Source: Leadbetterella sp964563435
GTDB lineage: Bacteria > Bacteroidota > Bacteroidia > Cytophagales > Spirosomataceae
Length of the DNA stretch: 64,000 nt
Direction: 5' to 3'
Assembly: GCA_964563435.1 (NCBI GenBank)
Contig: CAZLXI010000009.1
Coordinates: forward strand, 70,341 to 134,340
The position numbers were made by a program, and so were the translations under genes. The notes beneath the pieces are model-generated. The model made no database searches. It was not told the origin of the DNA and worked only from the letters and a program-made list of their open reading frames with translations. This document shows positions 33,336 to 42,085 of this stretch, piece by piece. Within the stretch, counting starts at the first letter, position 1. Each line of letters opens with the position of its first letter.

Positions 33336-34523
33336 ATGGCTAATTCATCAATAAACCGGGAGGAGTTTGATCTGCACGATGTGATCATCACATTTGATGC
33401 GCATATCGATATCCGGGATAACTTCAATTCAAAAGAAAATCCGGCCTCGAAAGAGACCGGAGACCAGTTGGATTTACCCAAGCTGAAGCGGGGCAACCTG
33501 GACCTGGTCAACCTGGCCTTATACGCTGAAACTACGGCTCCTTCCGGTCAAAATTATAAGGAAGCCGAAAGGGTCGTTTTTAAAAAGCTTCATGCTATTC
33601 GAAACTGGGTAAAAGAAAACCCGGATGAACTGGACCTGGTATTCAATTCACCCGATTTCGAGCGGGTGGCTTTCAGTAAACGCCGTGGTATTTTGTTAAG
33701 TTTTCAAAATGCCTTCTGGTTCAATGACCTCGATACCATTGAGAGGTTATATGAGGAAGGGGTCAGGATCTTCGGGTTTAATCACATAGGGAATAATGCA
33801 TTTTCCGGATCTTCCCGACCGGTAGCGGCCCATGGTGACAAAGAGAACCAGGGACTGACTCCGCTGGGCTTTGATGCGGTAAAGAAACTCAATGACCTGG
33901 GGATAGTGGTAGATGTGTCACAGGCATCCGTAAAGTCGGTTCTGGATACGGTGGAAGCCAGCCGGCACCCGGTGGTGGCCACGCATAGCGGCGCCCGGGC
34001 TAAAGTAGATAATGCCCGAAACCTGAGCGACGAAGAGCTCAAAGCTATCGCTGCAAAAGGCGGAATCGTGCACGTGGTGGCTTTTGCCAGCTACCTGAAA
34101 AATGATCCTGCCCGGTTTGCAGAATACAAAAAGCAAATACTCGATCCCTTCGGACTGACCTACCTGGGGGGTGACCCGAAAGAAAAGCTGAGCGAAGCCG
34201 ATTACAGGAAATACAGGAAAAATTACCTTGAATTCTCCAAAAGCAGCTGGAAATATGCCACGCTCGAAGACTACCTTAACTCTGTGGATTATGTGGTTAA
34301 GCTGATAGGGGTGGATCATACGGGCCTGGCATCAGACTTTAATCATGGCGGTGGTGTAGTGGGGTTTTCACACGTGGGTGAAGCCCGGAACATTACGTTG
34401 GGTTTGCAAAAGAGAGGATATTCGGAGGCCGATATCCGGAAACTTTGGGGGAGAAACTTCTTCTTCCTGCTTGACAAAATTGAGAAAGATTCCAAAAATA
34501 ACCCCTGGGGAGTATCAAAATGA
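33336..34523 (+). CDS. Membrane dipeptidase (M19, renal dipeptidase family)
   Basis: M19 enzymes hydrolyse dipeptides with two zinc ions; known members cleave Cys-Gly and dehydrodipeptides. The 395-residue product starts at ATG 33336. It shows the HxD-type motif TFDAHIDIRD, FGFNHIGNNAF, VVATHSGARAKVDNARNLSD and VDHTGLASDFNHGG, all in the usual order. No signal peptide is visible. It follows susD after a hairpin and overlaps the next gene by four bases. In this sulfur-related setting a role in releasing cysteine from peptides is attractive, but it is inference. Confidence 0.88.
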   Translation: MANSSINREEFDLHDVIITFDAHIDIRDNFNSKENPASKETGDQLDLPKLKRGNLDLVNLALYAETTAPSGQNYKEAERVVFKKLHAIRNWVKENPDELDLVFNSPDFERVAFSKRRGILLSFQNAFWFNDLDTIERLYEEGVRIFGFNHIGNNAFSGSSRPVAAHGDKENQGLTPLGFDAVKKLNDLGIVVDVSQASVKSVLDTVEASRHPVVATHSGARAKVDNARNLSDEELKAIAAKGGIVHVVAFASYLKNDPARFAEYKKQILDPFGLTYLGGDPKEKLSEADYRKYRKNYLEFSKSSWKYATLEDYLNSVDYVVKLIGVDHTGLASDFNHGGGVVGFSHVGEARNITLGLQKRGYSEADIRKLWGRNFFFLLDKIEKDSKNNPWGVSK

Positions 34524-35386
34524 AACGAATTGATTTTATAAAGACCCTGTCGCTACTGCCGCTGGCAGGGACCACCGCTTACGCCGGCTCATTGAGCGCC
34601 CTGGAAGACGGGAAAAGTACGGCACGAACTCCGCTTTTGTTTATCGGTCATGGAAGCCCCATAAACGGTATCCGCGATAATATTTACAGCAATGCCTGGA
34701 AAGAGCTGGGAGAAAAACTGGAAACCCCCAGGGCCGTGATCTGTATTTCGGCCCACTGGCTGACCAAAGGTACTTTTGTAACTGCTTTGGAAGAACCGCC
34801 CACTATTCATACGTTCAACAACTTTCCCCATGAACTGTTTGAGGTCAGATATGCTGCCAAAGGTGACCCCGCGCTGGCCGTAGAAACCCAAAAGCTGATC
34901 AGCACCGCCCGGGTGGGTTTAAGTCATGACTGGGGCATAGACCACGGGGCATGGATCGTGCTGAAAAGGTTATTTCCCCTGGCCAACGTTCCGGTGATTC
35001 AGCTGAGTGTAGATTACTCCCAGCCCGCAGAGTACCATTATCGCCTGGGTAAGCAGCTGGCCTCATTGCGCAGGAAAGGCGTATTGATAGTAGGGAGCGG
35101 AAACATCATTCATAATCTTTATACAACAAAGGCGGAGAGTAAGCCCTACGACTGGGCCCTGGAGGCGAGAGAGAAGTTCAATGCCTTTATAGAAGACGGA
35201 AATCATCTGCCGTTATTAAAGTACCAGAGCCTGGGTTCCTGGGCTACGAATGCCGTACCTGCTCCGGATCATTATTTTCCCCTGTTATATATATTGGGAT
35301 TGCAGGAAAAGGGTGAGCGGGTCAGCTTCTTTAACGATGATATCCTTTCTGGAAGCTTATCGATGACATCGCTCCGTATTCATTAA
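34520..35386 (+). CDS. LigB/DODA-type extradiol ring-cleavage dioxygenase, exported
   Basis: The 288-residue protein resembles YgiD/4,5-DOPA dioxygenases: LLFIGHGSPINGI with the metal His, CISAHWLTKGTFV, HDWGIDHGAW and VGSGNIIHNLY. These bind a metal ion and cleave catechol-like rings. Unusually it has an N-terminal signal-like sequence (MKRIDFIKTLSLLPLAGTTA). The start overlaps the dipeptidase stop (ATGA), so translation is coupled. Its natural substrate in a susCD operon is unknown. A strong terminator follows. Confidence 0.85.
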   Translation: MKRIDFIKTLSLLPLAGTTAYAGSLSALEDGKSTARTPLLFIGHGSPINGIRDNIYSNAWKELGEKLETPRAVICISAHWLTKGTFVTALEEPPTIHTFNNFPHELFEVRYAAKGDPALAVETQKLISTARVGLSHDWGIDHGAWIVLKRLFPLANVPVIQLSVDYSQPAEYHYRLGKQLASLRRKGVLIVGSGNIIHNLYTTKAESKPYDWALEAREKFNAFIEDGNHLPLLKYQSLGSWATNAVPAPDHYFPLLYILGLQEKGERVSFFNDDILSGSLSMTSLRIH

Positions 35387-35428
35387 GAAAGTAGTTTGCA
35401 TATATAAATATGAAATAGGTTAGATAGT

Positions 35429-35466
35429 AAAATTCCCGGACTTTCTGAGTCCGGGAATTTTTTTTA
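35429..35466. terminator. Strong bidirectional terminator
   Basis: A 14-bp perfect stem (arms 35429-35442 and 35448-35461) with a five-base loop is followed by T-runs on both strands. It ends the susCD operon and, one base after its last stop codon, the encapsulin-met operon from the other side. Confidence 0.9.
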
Positions 35467-36693
35467 TCAATACCTTAATGATTCTTCTTTCAGCAGATCC
35501 AACAAGATTTCGGCAGATTTCTTACTTTTCTCTTTAATAAAACTCTCCGGGGTTTTATCGCCTATCTCAAACACAAGTGATTCGGCGCCGTAGGTCTCGA
35601 AGAGATAACTAAAGGCGGTAGAAGTAGGGGGCTCGAAATACAGCGGTTTTATGTTGGGGTCATAGCCGGGTACTTCATTTTTGAGTTTTGAAAGCCATTT
35701 ACTGATCAGTCCGGGAGAATTCGTTTTAAATTTGGGATCGAGCGTGTAGTATATATCATCATGAGTGGAGTGGAAATCGATGGCAAATACTAAGGTATCG
35801 GTGCTTTGGATCCTGCTTTTGAGGTAATCGCGGATAGCCCGGGTTTCAGGCTGGTTAAAATCGGCCCAGTCTCTGTTCAGGTCAACCCCGCCCTGGTTAT
35901 GCCGCCAGTGGCCGTTGTCTACTCCATCGGGGTTTACGAGTGGAAAAACCCAGATATGAAAGAGTTCTTTAGATTCTGAATTATTGAGGGCCTCCACAAA
36001 ATGCATAAGTGCCAGATGGCCCGTCACTTCGGGAGGGTGCTGCCTTCCCATGATCACCACTTTACGCCGGCTTTGGGTATTTCCGATCTCCACCACCGGA
36101 ATGGCCTTCCCGAGGGTAGATGTACCGGCAGAACCTGATCTCACGTTCCTCAGAGAGCGGATCCATTGGTCTACTTCGCCACTGGCGATGAGGGGCTGTG
36201 CGGCTACAAACACGGGTTTCGCTGAAACTTTCAACCGGAAGGTATATTCGTTACCGGCTCCGGTGCCGCTCCTGGTTATCCAGGCACCGGACTCTGTTCT
36301 GATCTTCGGGTCGTACCGATGCCTGAAATTTTCAGGATATACCAATTTGATAGAAATCTCCTTTTCTTCGTCTGATGCTATTTCAAAGGCATACCAGGGG
36401 CTTGAATTGACCGGCTGGTTTTCAGGAGATATGCATAGCCGGACGAGGGTGTCATTTTCAAGTTCCGCGAAATTTACACGGGCCCCGTCAAATGAATTGG
36501 ACACCCGGATATTTCCCAGCTTATAGGTACCTTTCCATTGGGAGGTGACGGGTTTAGACTCCGTATTTACGGCTTTTATGGGCTCCTGGCCTTTAAAACG
36601 CTCTGCCGGCTGCTGTGCCGGGAGAGCAGCCGGGGAAAGTATACTTAAAAGAATTATATTTACAGCTATCGGCCTTAAGTAATTAAAATGCAT
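35467..36693 (-). CDS. M14-family zinc carboxypeptidase, exported
   Basis: The 408-residue protein has a signal peptide ending near AAL-PAQ, an N-terminal beta-rich domain (about 40-150) and a C-terminal M14 domain: first zinc motif GRQHPPEVTG, substrate-binding NPDGVDNGHWRHNQGGVDLN with RDW, third ligand in AIDFHSTHDD, and the catalytic Glu in SLVFEIGDKTP. The order with an N-terminal beta domain is that of the cytosolic-carboxypeptidase-like M14 group. It lies 42 bases behind metQ and probably closes that operon; it could supply amino acids, including methionine, from peptides. Confidence 0.85.
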   Translation of the reverse strand: MHFNYLRPIAVNIILLSILSPAALPAQQPAERFKGQEPIKAVNTESKPVTSQWKGTYKLGNIRVSNSFDGARVNFAELENDTLVRLCISPENQPVNSSPWYAFEIASDEEKEISIKLVYPENFRHRYDPKIRTESGAWITRSGTGAGNEYTFRLKVSAKPVFVAAQPLIASGEVDQWIRSLRNVRSGSAGTSTLGKAIPVVEIGNTQSRRKVVIMGRQHPPEVTGHLALMHFVEALNNSESKELFHIWVFPLVNPDGVDNGHWRHNQGGVDLNRDWADFNQPETRAIRDYLKSRIQSTDTLVFAIDFHSTHDDIYYTLDPKFKTNSPGLISKWLSKLKNEVPGYDPNIKPLYFEPPTSTAFSYLFETYGAESLVFEIGDKTPESFIKEKSKKSAEILLDLLKEESLRY

Positions 36694-36735
36694 AGATAAG
36701 ACAATTCAGATGACACTTTTACTTTTTTATATGGC

Positions 36736-37539
36736 TCACCACCCCTTCACCGCTCCGCCTTTAAAAACCTTTAAAGCAGCGAGCTCCACTTCCTCAGATT
36801 GATACGATTTTACGAAGTTTTTCACTTTCTCTTCATTTTTATTGTCTTCCCGCGATACAATTACATTGACATAAGGCGAGTCTTTGTCTTCCTTCAGAAT
36901 ACCGTACTTATCCGGGTCTAAGCCGGATTGGGCCGCAAAATTGCTGTTAATTACGGCTATTGTGACGTTTCTGTCATCCAGAATTCTCGGGAGCTGCGGA
37001 GCTTCTATTTCCAATAAGTTCAGATTTTTCGGATTTTCGACAATGTCAATAACCTTGGGAAGCAGGCCTGTCCCGTCTTTAAGCTTCAGCAGGCCGTTCT
37101 TCTCCAATAGCAGCAGTGCGCGCCCGCCATTGGTGGGGTCATTGGGGATCACTACCGTACTGCCGCTGTGAAGGTTTTCGATCGACCTGATTTTTTTGGA
37201 ATAGGCAACAAGAGGATATACGAAGGTCTTTCCCAGCACCGCCAGCTTATAACCCCGCTGCCTGGATTGCTCTTCGAGGTAAGGCACATGCTGAAAAGCA
37301 TTCACATCAATATCGCCCTGGTTCAGGGCTTCATTCGGTACTACATATTCATTGAATGTAACCAGCTCTACTTCCAGGCCATATTTCTCTTTGGCCACTT
37401 TTTGAGCGGCTTCGGCTATTTCCCGTTCAGGTCCGGAGGTAATGCCTACTCTCAGGTGGTTAGGGTCATCATTTCCGGAAGTACATGAATTAAACAGTAT
37501 CGTTACCGCGACAAAGGCGGTCTTTATTTTTTTTACCAT
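36736..37539 (-). CDS. metQ: Methionine ABC transporter substrate-binding lipoprotein MetQ
   Basis: The 267-residue NlpA-family lipoprotein has lipobox LFNSC near residue 19. Family motifs include LRVGITSGPEREIAEAAQKV, LNQGDIDVNAFQHVPYLEEQ, VVIPNDPTNGGRALLLLEKN and NSNFAAQSGLDP. It binds methionine for the MetNI importer. It is two bases from metI in the same operon. Confidence 0.93.
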   Translation of the reverse strand: MVKKIKTAFVAVTILFNSCTSGNDDPNHLRVGITSGPEREIAEAAQKVAKEKYGLEVELVTFNEYVVPNEALNQGDIDVNAFQHVPYLEEQSRQRGYKLAVLGKTFVYPLVAYSKKIRSIENLHSGSTVVIPNDPTNGGRALLLLEKNGLLKLKDGTGLLPKVIDIVENPKNLNLLEIEAPQLPRILDDRNVTIAVINSNFAAQSGLDPDKYGILKEDKDSPYVNVIVSREDNKNEEKVKNFVKSYQSEEVELAALKVFKGGAVKGW

Positions 37540-37541
37540 AA

Positions 37542-38195
37542 CTATCGGTGATTAAATCGTTTTGAAAGCCGGTCTCCGGCAAATTGTATACTAAAAACCA
37601 ACGCCACCAGCAGGAGCAAAACGCTGTTCATAATAAAGGTATCGTAGCCGATATAGCCGTATTGATACCCGATCTGCCCTAATCCGCCGGCTCCTACGGC
37701 ACCGCCCATGGCAGAGTACCCTACCAGCGTAATAAGGGTGATGGTCACGTTGTTTACCAGGGAGGGGAGAGCTTCGGGAAGAAGCACCCTGGTAATGATC
37801 TGAAAGGGGCTCGCTCCCATACTTCGGGCGGTTTCTACCAGACCGGCAGGAACTTCCAGCAGGCTGTTTTCTACGAGGCGTGCTATAAACGGGGCGGCAC
37901 CGATACTCAAAGGCACCAACGCCGCCGTAACCCCGATAGACGTACCCACCAGGATACGGGTAAAAGGGATCATCCAGACGATAAGGATAATAAACGGAAC
38001 AGAGCGGAACCCATTGACCAGAACCGAAAGAAGGCGATTATACAACCGGTTTTCGAGGAGCTGGCCTTCTTTGGTCAGGTATAAAAGTATACCCACGGGA
38101 AGCCCGATAAGAAACCCGAAAAAACCCGAAGCGATGGTCATAAACAGGGTTTCACGAAGTCCTTTTAACAATAGCAAAAATGTAGGATCAGGCAT
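37542..38195 (-). CDS. metI: Methionine ABC transporter permease MetI
   Basis: The 217-residue protein has five membrane segments and the BPD-type EAA loop (ARSMGASPFQIITRVLLPEA). GFRSVPFIILIVWMIPFTR and GYSAMGGAVGAGGLGQIGYQ are typical MetI sequences. Its start overlaps the end of metN by eight bases. Confidence 0.94.
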   Translation of the reverse strand: MPDPTFLLLLKGLRETLFMTIASGFFGFLIGLPVGILLYLTKEGQLLENRLYNRLLSVLVNGFRSVPFIILIVWMIPFTRILVGTSIGVTAALVPLSIGAAPFIARLVENSLLEVPAGLVETARSMGASPFQIITRVLLPEALPSLVNNVTITLITLVGYSAMGGAVGAGGLGQIGYQYGYIGYDTFIMNSVLLLLVALVFSIQFAGDRLSKRFNHR

Positions 38196-39198
38196 ACCCC
38201 CTTACGGCGTTTTTAATATTCTTGTCGTTAAAGTACTGAATAGCTTTGTCAGCACTTTCCTTATCTGCTCTCAGCTCAAGCAGCAGCTTCCCGAAATTTC
38301 CTTCTCCCAAGAACTCAATATCCGCCTTCAATAACCGGTACGGGATTTTGAACCGGGAATAAAGGGTGTCTATCAGGCGTTCAAATGAAATGGTTCCATT
38401 CAGCTCTACTTCTACAATGGGGAATAAGCCCTCAGCATAATTATTCCCCAGACGGCTGTAAATTTCTTGTGGTAAAGCCATAGTTTCTGATTTTATAAAT
38501 TGTTTGATGATCTCGTTTTGTATCAGCCCGGAGAGTGTTCCCTCCGCAAGCAGCCTCCCATGGTCTATCACCGCCACATGATTACAAATGGCCCTGATCA
38601 CATCCATTTCGTGTGTGATCAGCAAAATGGTGATTTTAAGTCTTTGATTGATATCCCACAGCAGCTGCAGGATGGTCTGGGTAGTGGCCGGATCCAAAGC
38701 GCTCGTAGCTTCATCACAGAGTAACACGTAAGGATCGTTGGCCAGGGCCCGGGCGATAGCCACTCTTTGTTTTTGTCCGCCCGAAAGGCTTTTCGGATAT
38801 TCGTTTGCTTTTTCCTGCAAACCCACCAGGTCGAGCAGTTCTGTGACCTTTTCTGCAATTCGGGCCTGCGGCACCCGGTCCAGTTCCAAGGGCAGAGCGA
38901 CATTCTCAAAGACCGTCCGGGACGAAAGCAGGTTGAAATGCTGAAATATCATGCCGATCTTCTTCCGTTCTTCGACCAGTTTTTTGGAGGAAAGAGATGT
39001 CAGGATCTTCCCGTTAATAATGATCTGACCCGTATCGGGCTTTTCCAGCAGGTTAACAGTTCTGATCAGCGTACTTTTTCCGGCACCTGAACTCCCGATA
39101 ATGCCTACGATATCGCCTTCTTTTACCTCCAGGCTTACGTTATCCAGTACCCGAAAAGTGCCGTTAAATGTTTTTGATATGTTTTGGATGGAAATCAT
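38188..39198 (-). CDS. metN: Methionine ABC transporter ATP-binding protein MetN
   Basis: The 336-residue ATPase has Walker A GSSGAGKSTLIR, signature LSGGQKQRVAIARAL, Walker B VLLCDEATSALDP and the His-switch LITHEMDV. The C-terminal ~90 residues form the NIL domain that senses internal methionine and inhibits transport. It overlaps the cysteine desulfurase gene by four bases (ATGA), tying methionine import to the encapsulin system. Confidence 0.95.
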   Translation of the reverse strand: MISIQNISKTFNGTFRVLDNVSLEVKEGDIVGIIGSSGAGKSTLIRTVNLLEKPDTGQIIINGKILTSLSSKKLVEERKKIGMIFQHFNLLSSRTVFENVALPLELDRVPQARIAEKVTELLDLVGLQEKANEYPKSLSGGQKQRVAIARALANDPYVLLCDEATSALDPATTQTILQLLWDINQRLKITILLITHEMDVIRAICNHVAVIDHGRLLAEGTLSGLIQNEIIKQFIKSETMALPQEIYSRLGNNYAEGLFPIVEVELNGTISFERLIDTLYSRFKIPYRLLKADIEFLGEGNFGKLLLELRADKESADKAIQYFNDKNIKNAVRGYA

Positions 39199-40982
39199 TT
39201 TCTTTGCCCGGAAAGCCGGTAAATAATTTGGGCCAGATGATCTGCTTCGGCTTTGGTGTTATAGAATGCAAAAGAGGGCCGTACGGAAGTTTCATAACCT
39301 AGCCTCCGGAGGATAGGCTGGGCACAGTGATGCCCGGTTCTTACCGCTATCCCGTATTCGTTCAGCACTTTTCCCACTTCTTCGTTCGAATAACCTTTCA
39401 GGGTAAAAGATAATACACTCGCTTTGTCTTTTGCCGTTCCGATGAGCTTCACACCCGGTATTTGCTTAAACTGATACGTAGCATATTCCAGCAGCTCATG
39501 TTCGTATCTGCCGATATTTTCGATGCCGATTTTCTGTACATATTGCAATGCGGCGCCCAAACCCACTGCATCGGCTATGTTGCCAGTTCCTGCTTCAAAA
39601 CGGTTAGGGGCGGGGTGAAAGAGCGTACGTTCAAAGGTTACATCCTGTATCATGTTTCCACCCCCCTGGTAGGGCTGCAGCGTATTCAACAGTTCTTCTT
39701 TCCCATACAGGACCCCGATGCCCGTAGGCCCGAAAATCTTGTGGCCGGACAGTACAAAGAAATCGGGGTTCAGATATTGGAGATCCACTTTAAAGTGTGA
39801 AACCGATTGTGCTCCGTCGAGCAATACTTTTGCACCGGCCGCATGCGCCAGGTCGATGATCTTTTTTGCAGGCGTTACCGTACCCAGGGCATTGCTGACA
39901 TGGGTGAAAGTAACCAGTTTGGTTTTGGGGTTTAACAGCTTTATGTATTCATCCAGGAGCAGCTCACCGTCGTCATTTACCGGGATCACCCTGATCCTGA
40001 AGCCTTTTTTCTGCGCCAGTAATTGCCACGGAACAATATTGGCGTGGTGTTCCAGATGACTGATGATGATTTCATCGTCTTTGCCCAGAAACTGGTCTCC
40101 CCAGGTGGCCGCTACAAGATTAACAGACTCTGTGGTACCGCGGGTAAAGATGATTTCGTTGACAGAACCCGCATTGATAAATTGCTGAACGGTCTTCCGG
40201 GCATCTTCATACGCATCTGTTGCTTTTGCTGCCAGCGCATGGGCGGCACGGTGAATATTTGAATTTTCGTGCTTGTAGAAATGGCTGAGCCGGTCTATTA
40301 CGGCCAGCGGCTTTTGTGTGGTAGCTGCGTTGTCAAACCACACCAGCCTTCTGCCGTTAATGTATTCACTTAAAATCGGAAAGTCTCTTCTTACGGCTTC
40401 TACGTCAAAACGATTTGCCAGGGCCTGGGGATTGGCGGAATAGTTTGCACCCGGATATCCTGCTTTTACAGGGTCCGGATATGCCTGTGCTTTTTCAAAA
40501 TAGTAGGTCGGTTCGCCCGGAGAAAAAGGCAACTGGCCGGGAGGATTAAAGGTATTCTGAAGAGGTAAAACGGATGAAGCACTTTCCGGTTTTGGAGCAG
40601 ACTGTATATCAAAGGAGGAACCATTACTCCAAACCGGGGCATTGATCCCCGGAGAGGCGCCGTTTCCTGACACAGCTCCGGGTATCCGGCTATCAAAAAA
40701 AGACACGTCAGGCAGAACTGCTTTCGAACTGAAAGGGTCATCGTCTGTGACGGCGGCACTTTGATGCCATTTTAAGGCTCCTTCATTGGGCGAATCGATG
40801 TATAACGGTGGGGGCGCGTGTTTTTCCTCTGAAGGTATCCGGAATGGATCTTTGAACAGGCCGCTGTCTTCAATATTTCCCTCAGGACTACTTTGCAGGG
40901 GTGAATCGCCCGGAACGGCGTGAAAGAACCGGTTGGCCAGTTCTTCCAGTATCCTTTCCGTTGGTAAATCAGGGTTGGGCAT
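39195..40982 (-). CDS. Cysteine desulfurase with disordered N-terminal encapsulin-loading region
   Basis: The 595-residue protein has an N-terminal ~190-residue Pro/Ser/Gly-rich region of low order, with short conserved-looking islands (LPDVSFFDSRIPG, NAPVWSNGSSFDIQ), followed by a complete SufS-type PLP enzyme: WFDNAATTQKPLAVIDRL, VSHFK, the PLP-Lys in VLSGHKIFGPTG and the sulfur-carrying Cys in RTGHHCAQPILRRLG. It removes sulfur from cysteine. In family 2A encapsulin systems this enzyme is the cargo, and the disordered region directs it into the shell. The shell gene lies six bases upstream. Confidence 0.92.
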   Translation of the reverse strand: MPNPDLPTERILEELANRFFHAVPGDSPLQSSPEGNIEDSGLFKDPFRIPSEEKHAPPPLYIDSPNEGALKWHQSAAVTDDDPFSSKAVLPDVSFFDSRIPGAVSGNGASPGINAPVWSNGSSFDIQSAPKPESASSVLPLQNTFNPPGQLPFSPGEPTYYFEKAQAYPDPVKAGYPGANYSANPQALANRFDVEAVRRDFPILSEYINGRRLVWFDNAATTQKPLAVIDRLSHFYKHENSNIHRAAHALAAKATDAYEDARKTVQQFINAGSVNEIIFTRGTTESVNLVAATWGDQFLGKDDEIIISHLEHHANIVPWQLLAQKKGFRIRVIPVNDDGELLLDEYIKLLNPKTKLVTFTHVSNALGTVTPAKKIIDLAHAAGAKVLLDGAQSVSHFKVDLQYLNPDFFVLSGHKIFGPTGIGVLYGKEELLNTLQPYQGGGNMIQDVTFERTLFHPAPNRFEAGTGNIADAVGLGAALQYVQKIGIENIGRYEHELLEYATYQFKQIPGVKLIGTAKDKASVLSFTLKGYSNEEVGKVLNEYGIAVRTGHHCAQPILRRLGYETSVRPSFAFYNTKAEADHLAQIIYRLSGQRK

Positions 40983-40988
40983 AAGTAT

Positions 40989-41903
40989 TTAGTACTTGTA
41001 TTCGTGATAGTTTGTTATGTCTACATCGTCGAGCACAGCCACTGCGTCATCGACCAATATTACCAATGAGCAGTAAAGTGAGATCAGGTAAGATGCGATG
41101 GCCTTATCGTTAATTCCGGTGTATTTTACACTTAAACCCGGGGTCTGCTCACCCGGAAGATTGGGCTGATACAAACCGATCACGCCCTGGCGCGACTCGC
41201 CCGTACGGATCAGAAGGATCCTGGTCTTCCCGTTTACCACCGGCACTTTATCGCTGGGTACCAGGGGAATCCCCCGCCAGGTTAAAAACTGTGTTCCGAA
41301 CAGGGAAACAGTGGGAGGCGGAACCCCTCTTCTTGTACACTCCCTGCCGAATGCAGCTATGGTCAGCGGATGCAGCAGGAAAAACCCCGGATGCTTCCAT
41401 ACTTTGGTGATCAGTTCATCGAGGTCATCCGGTGTAGGAGCTCCGGTGCGTGTTTTAATGATCTGCCTTTCGGCTACATTACTGAGAAGACCGTAATCTT
41501 CGTTGTTGATCAGCTCGCTTTCCTGGCGTTCCTTTATTTTTTCGATAGCCAGGCGAAGCTGCTCGCTGATCTGGTTATAAGGTTTGCTATACAGGTCGGA
41601 AACACGCGTGTGGACATCGATAAGCGTATTCACAGCACTCAGGTTATATTCCCTAGGGTTTTCTTCATAGTCAACGTAAGTGTGGGGAAGAACACTCTCG
41701 TCGCGCCGGGAGCAATCTACCTGGATACCTTCTTCTCCCACCACCTTATTTAACCTGAATACGCCCGACTCAACGGGAACCCAGTTTAAAAGGTGAGTCA
41801 GCCACCGGGGAGAAATGCTGTCCAATTGTGCTACGCTACGGGCGGCCACAGCAAGCTGCCGGGCTGCAACATCACCTAATGCTGTTTGAAGTTGTTTTGT
41901 CAT
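40989..41903 (-). CDS. Family 2A encapsulin shell protein (SrpI-like)
   Basis: The 304-residue protein matches the HK97-fold shell of family 2A encapsulins: N-terminal arm (ALGDVAARQLAVAARSVAQL), HPGFFLLHPLTIAAFGRECT, TVSLFGTQFLTWRGIPLVPS, then TGESRQGVIGLYQPNLPGEQ and a C-terminal SYLISLYCSLVILVDDAVAV. There is no inserted cNMP-binding domain, which separates it from family 2B. The shells encapsulate cysteine desulfurase and are linked with sulfur storage or sulfur starvation. It heads the operon shell, desulfurase, metNIQ, M14 peptidase, behind a promoter with the shared palindrome. Confidence 0.92.
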   Translation of the reverse strand: MTKQLQTALGDVAARQLAVAARSVAQLDSISPRWLTHLLNWVPVESGVFRLNKVVGEEGIQVDCSRRDESVLPHTYVDYEENPREYNLSAVNTLIDVHTRVSDLYSKPYNQISEQLRLAIEKIKERQESELINNEDYGLLSNVAERQIIKTRTGAPTPDDLDELITKVWKHPGFFLLHPLTIAAFGRECTRRGVPPPTVSLFGTQFLTWRGIPLVPSDKVPVVNGKTRILLIRTGESRQGVIGLYQPNLPGEQTPGLSVKYTGINDKAIASYLISLYCSLVILVDDAVAVLDDVDITNYHEYKY

Positions 41904-41946
41904 ATCCGATTTGTTTAATGGTTTTTTGAATAATAGATTACTCGCA

Positions 41947-41998
41947 CAAATATAGAAGTATTTCTGATATAAATATATTTAATCTATAGATTTTATAG
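41947..41998 (-). promoter_or_regulatory. Promoter of the encapsulin operon with shared palindrome, copy D
   Basis: The core AATCTATAGATT is at 41981-41992, within 25 bases identical to copy C. Read leftward, an exact -7 element TATATTTG is at 41954-41947, with the box centre about 32 bases upstream and no -33 TTG. Box position matches copy B. Confidence 0.65.
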
Positions 41999-42085
41999 AT
42001 TAAAACATACATGATCTTCTAATTGACTTTCCAAACCAGGGCTTTGCTTAACAACTTCAATATTTTAATAAGTGGAACCTGATCA

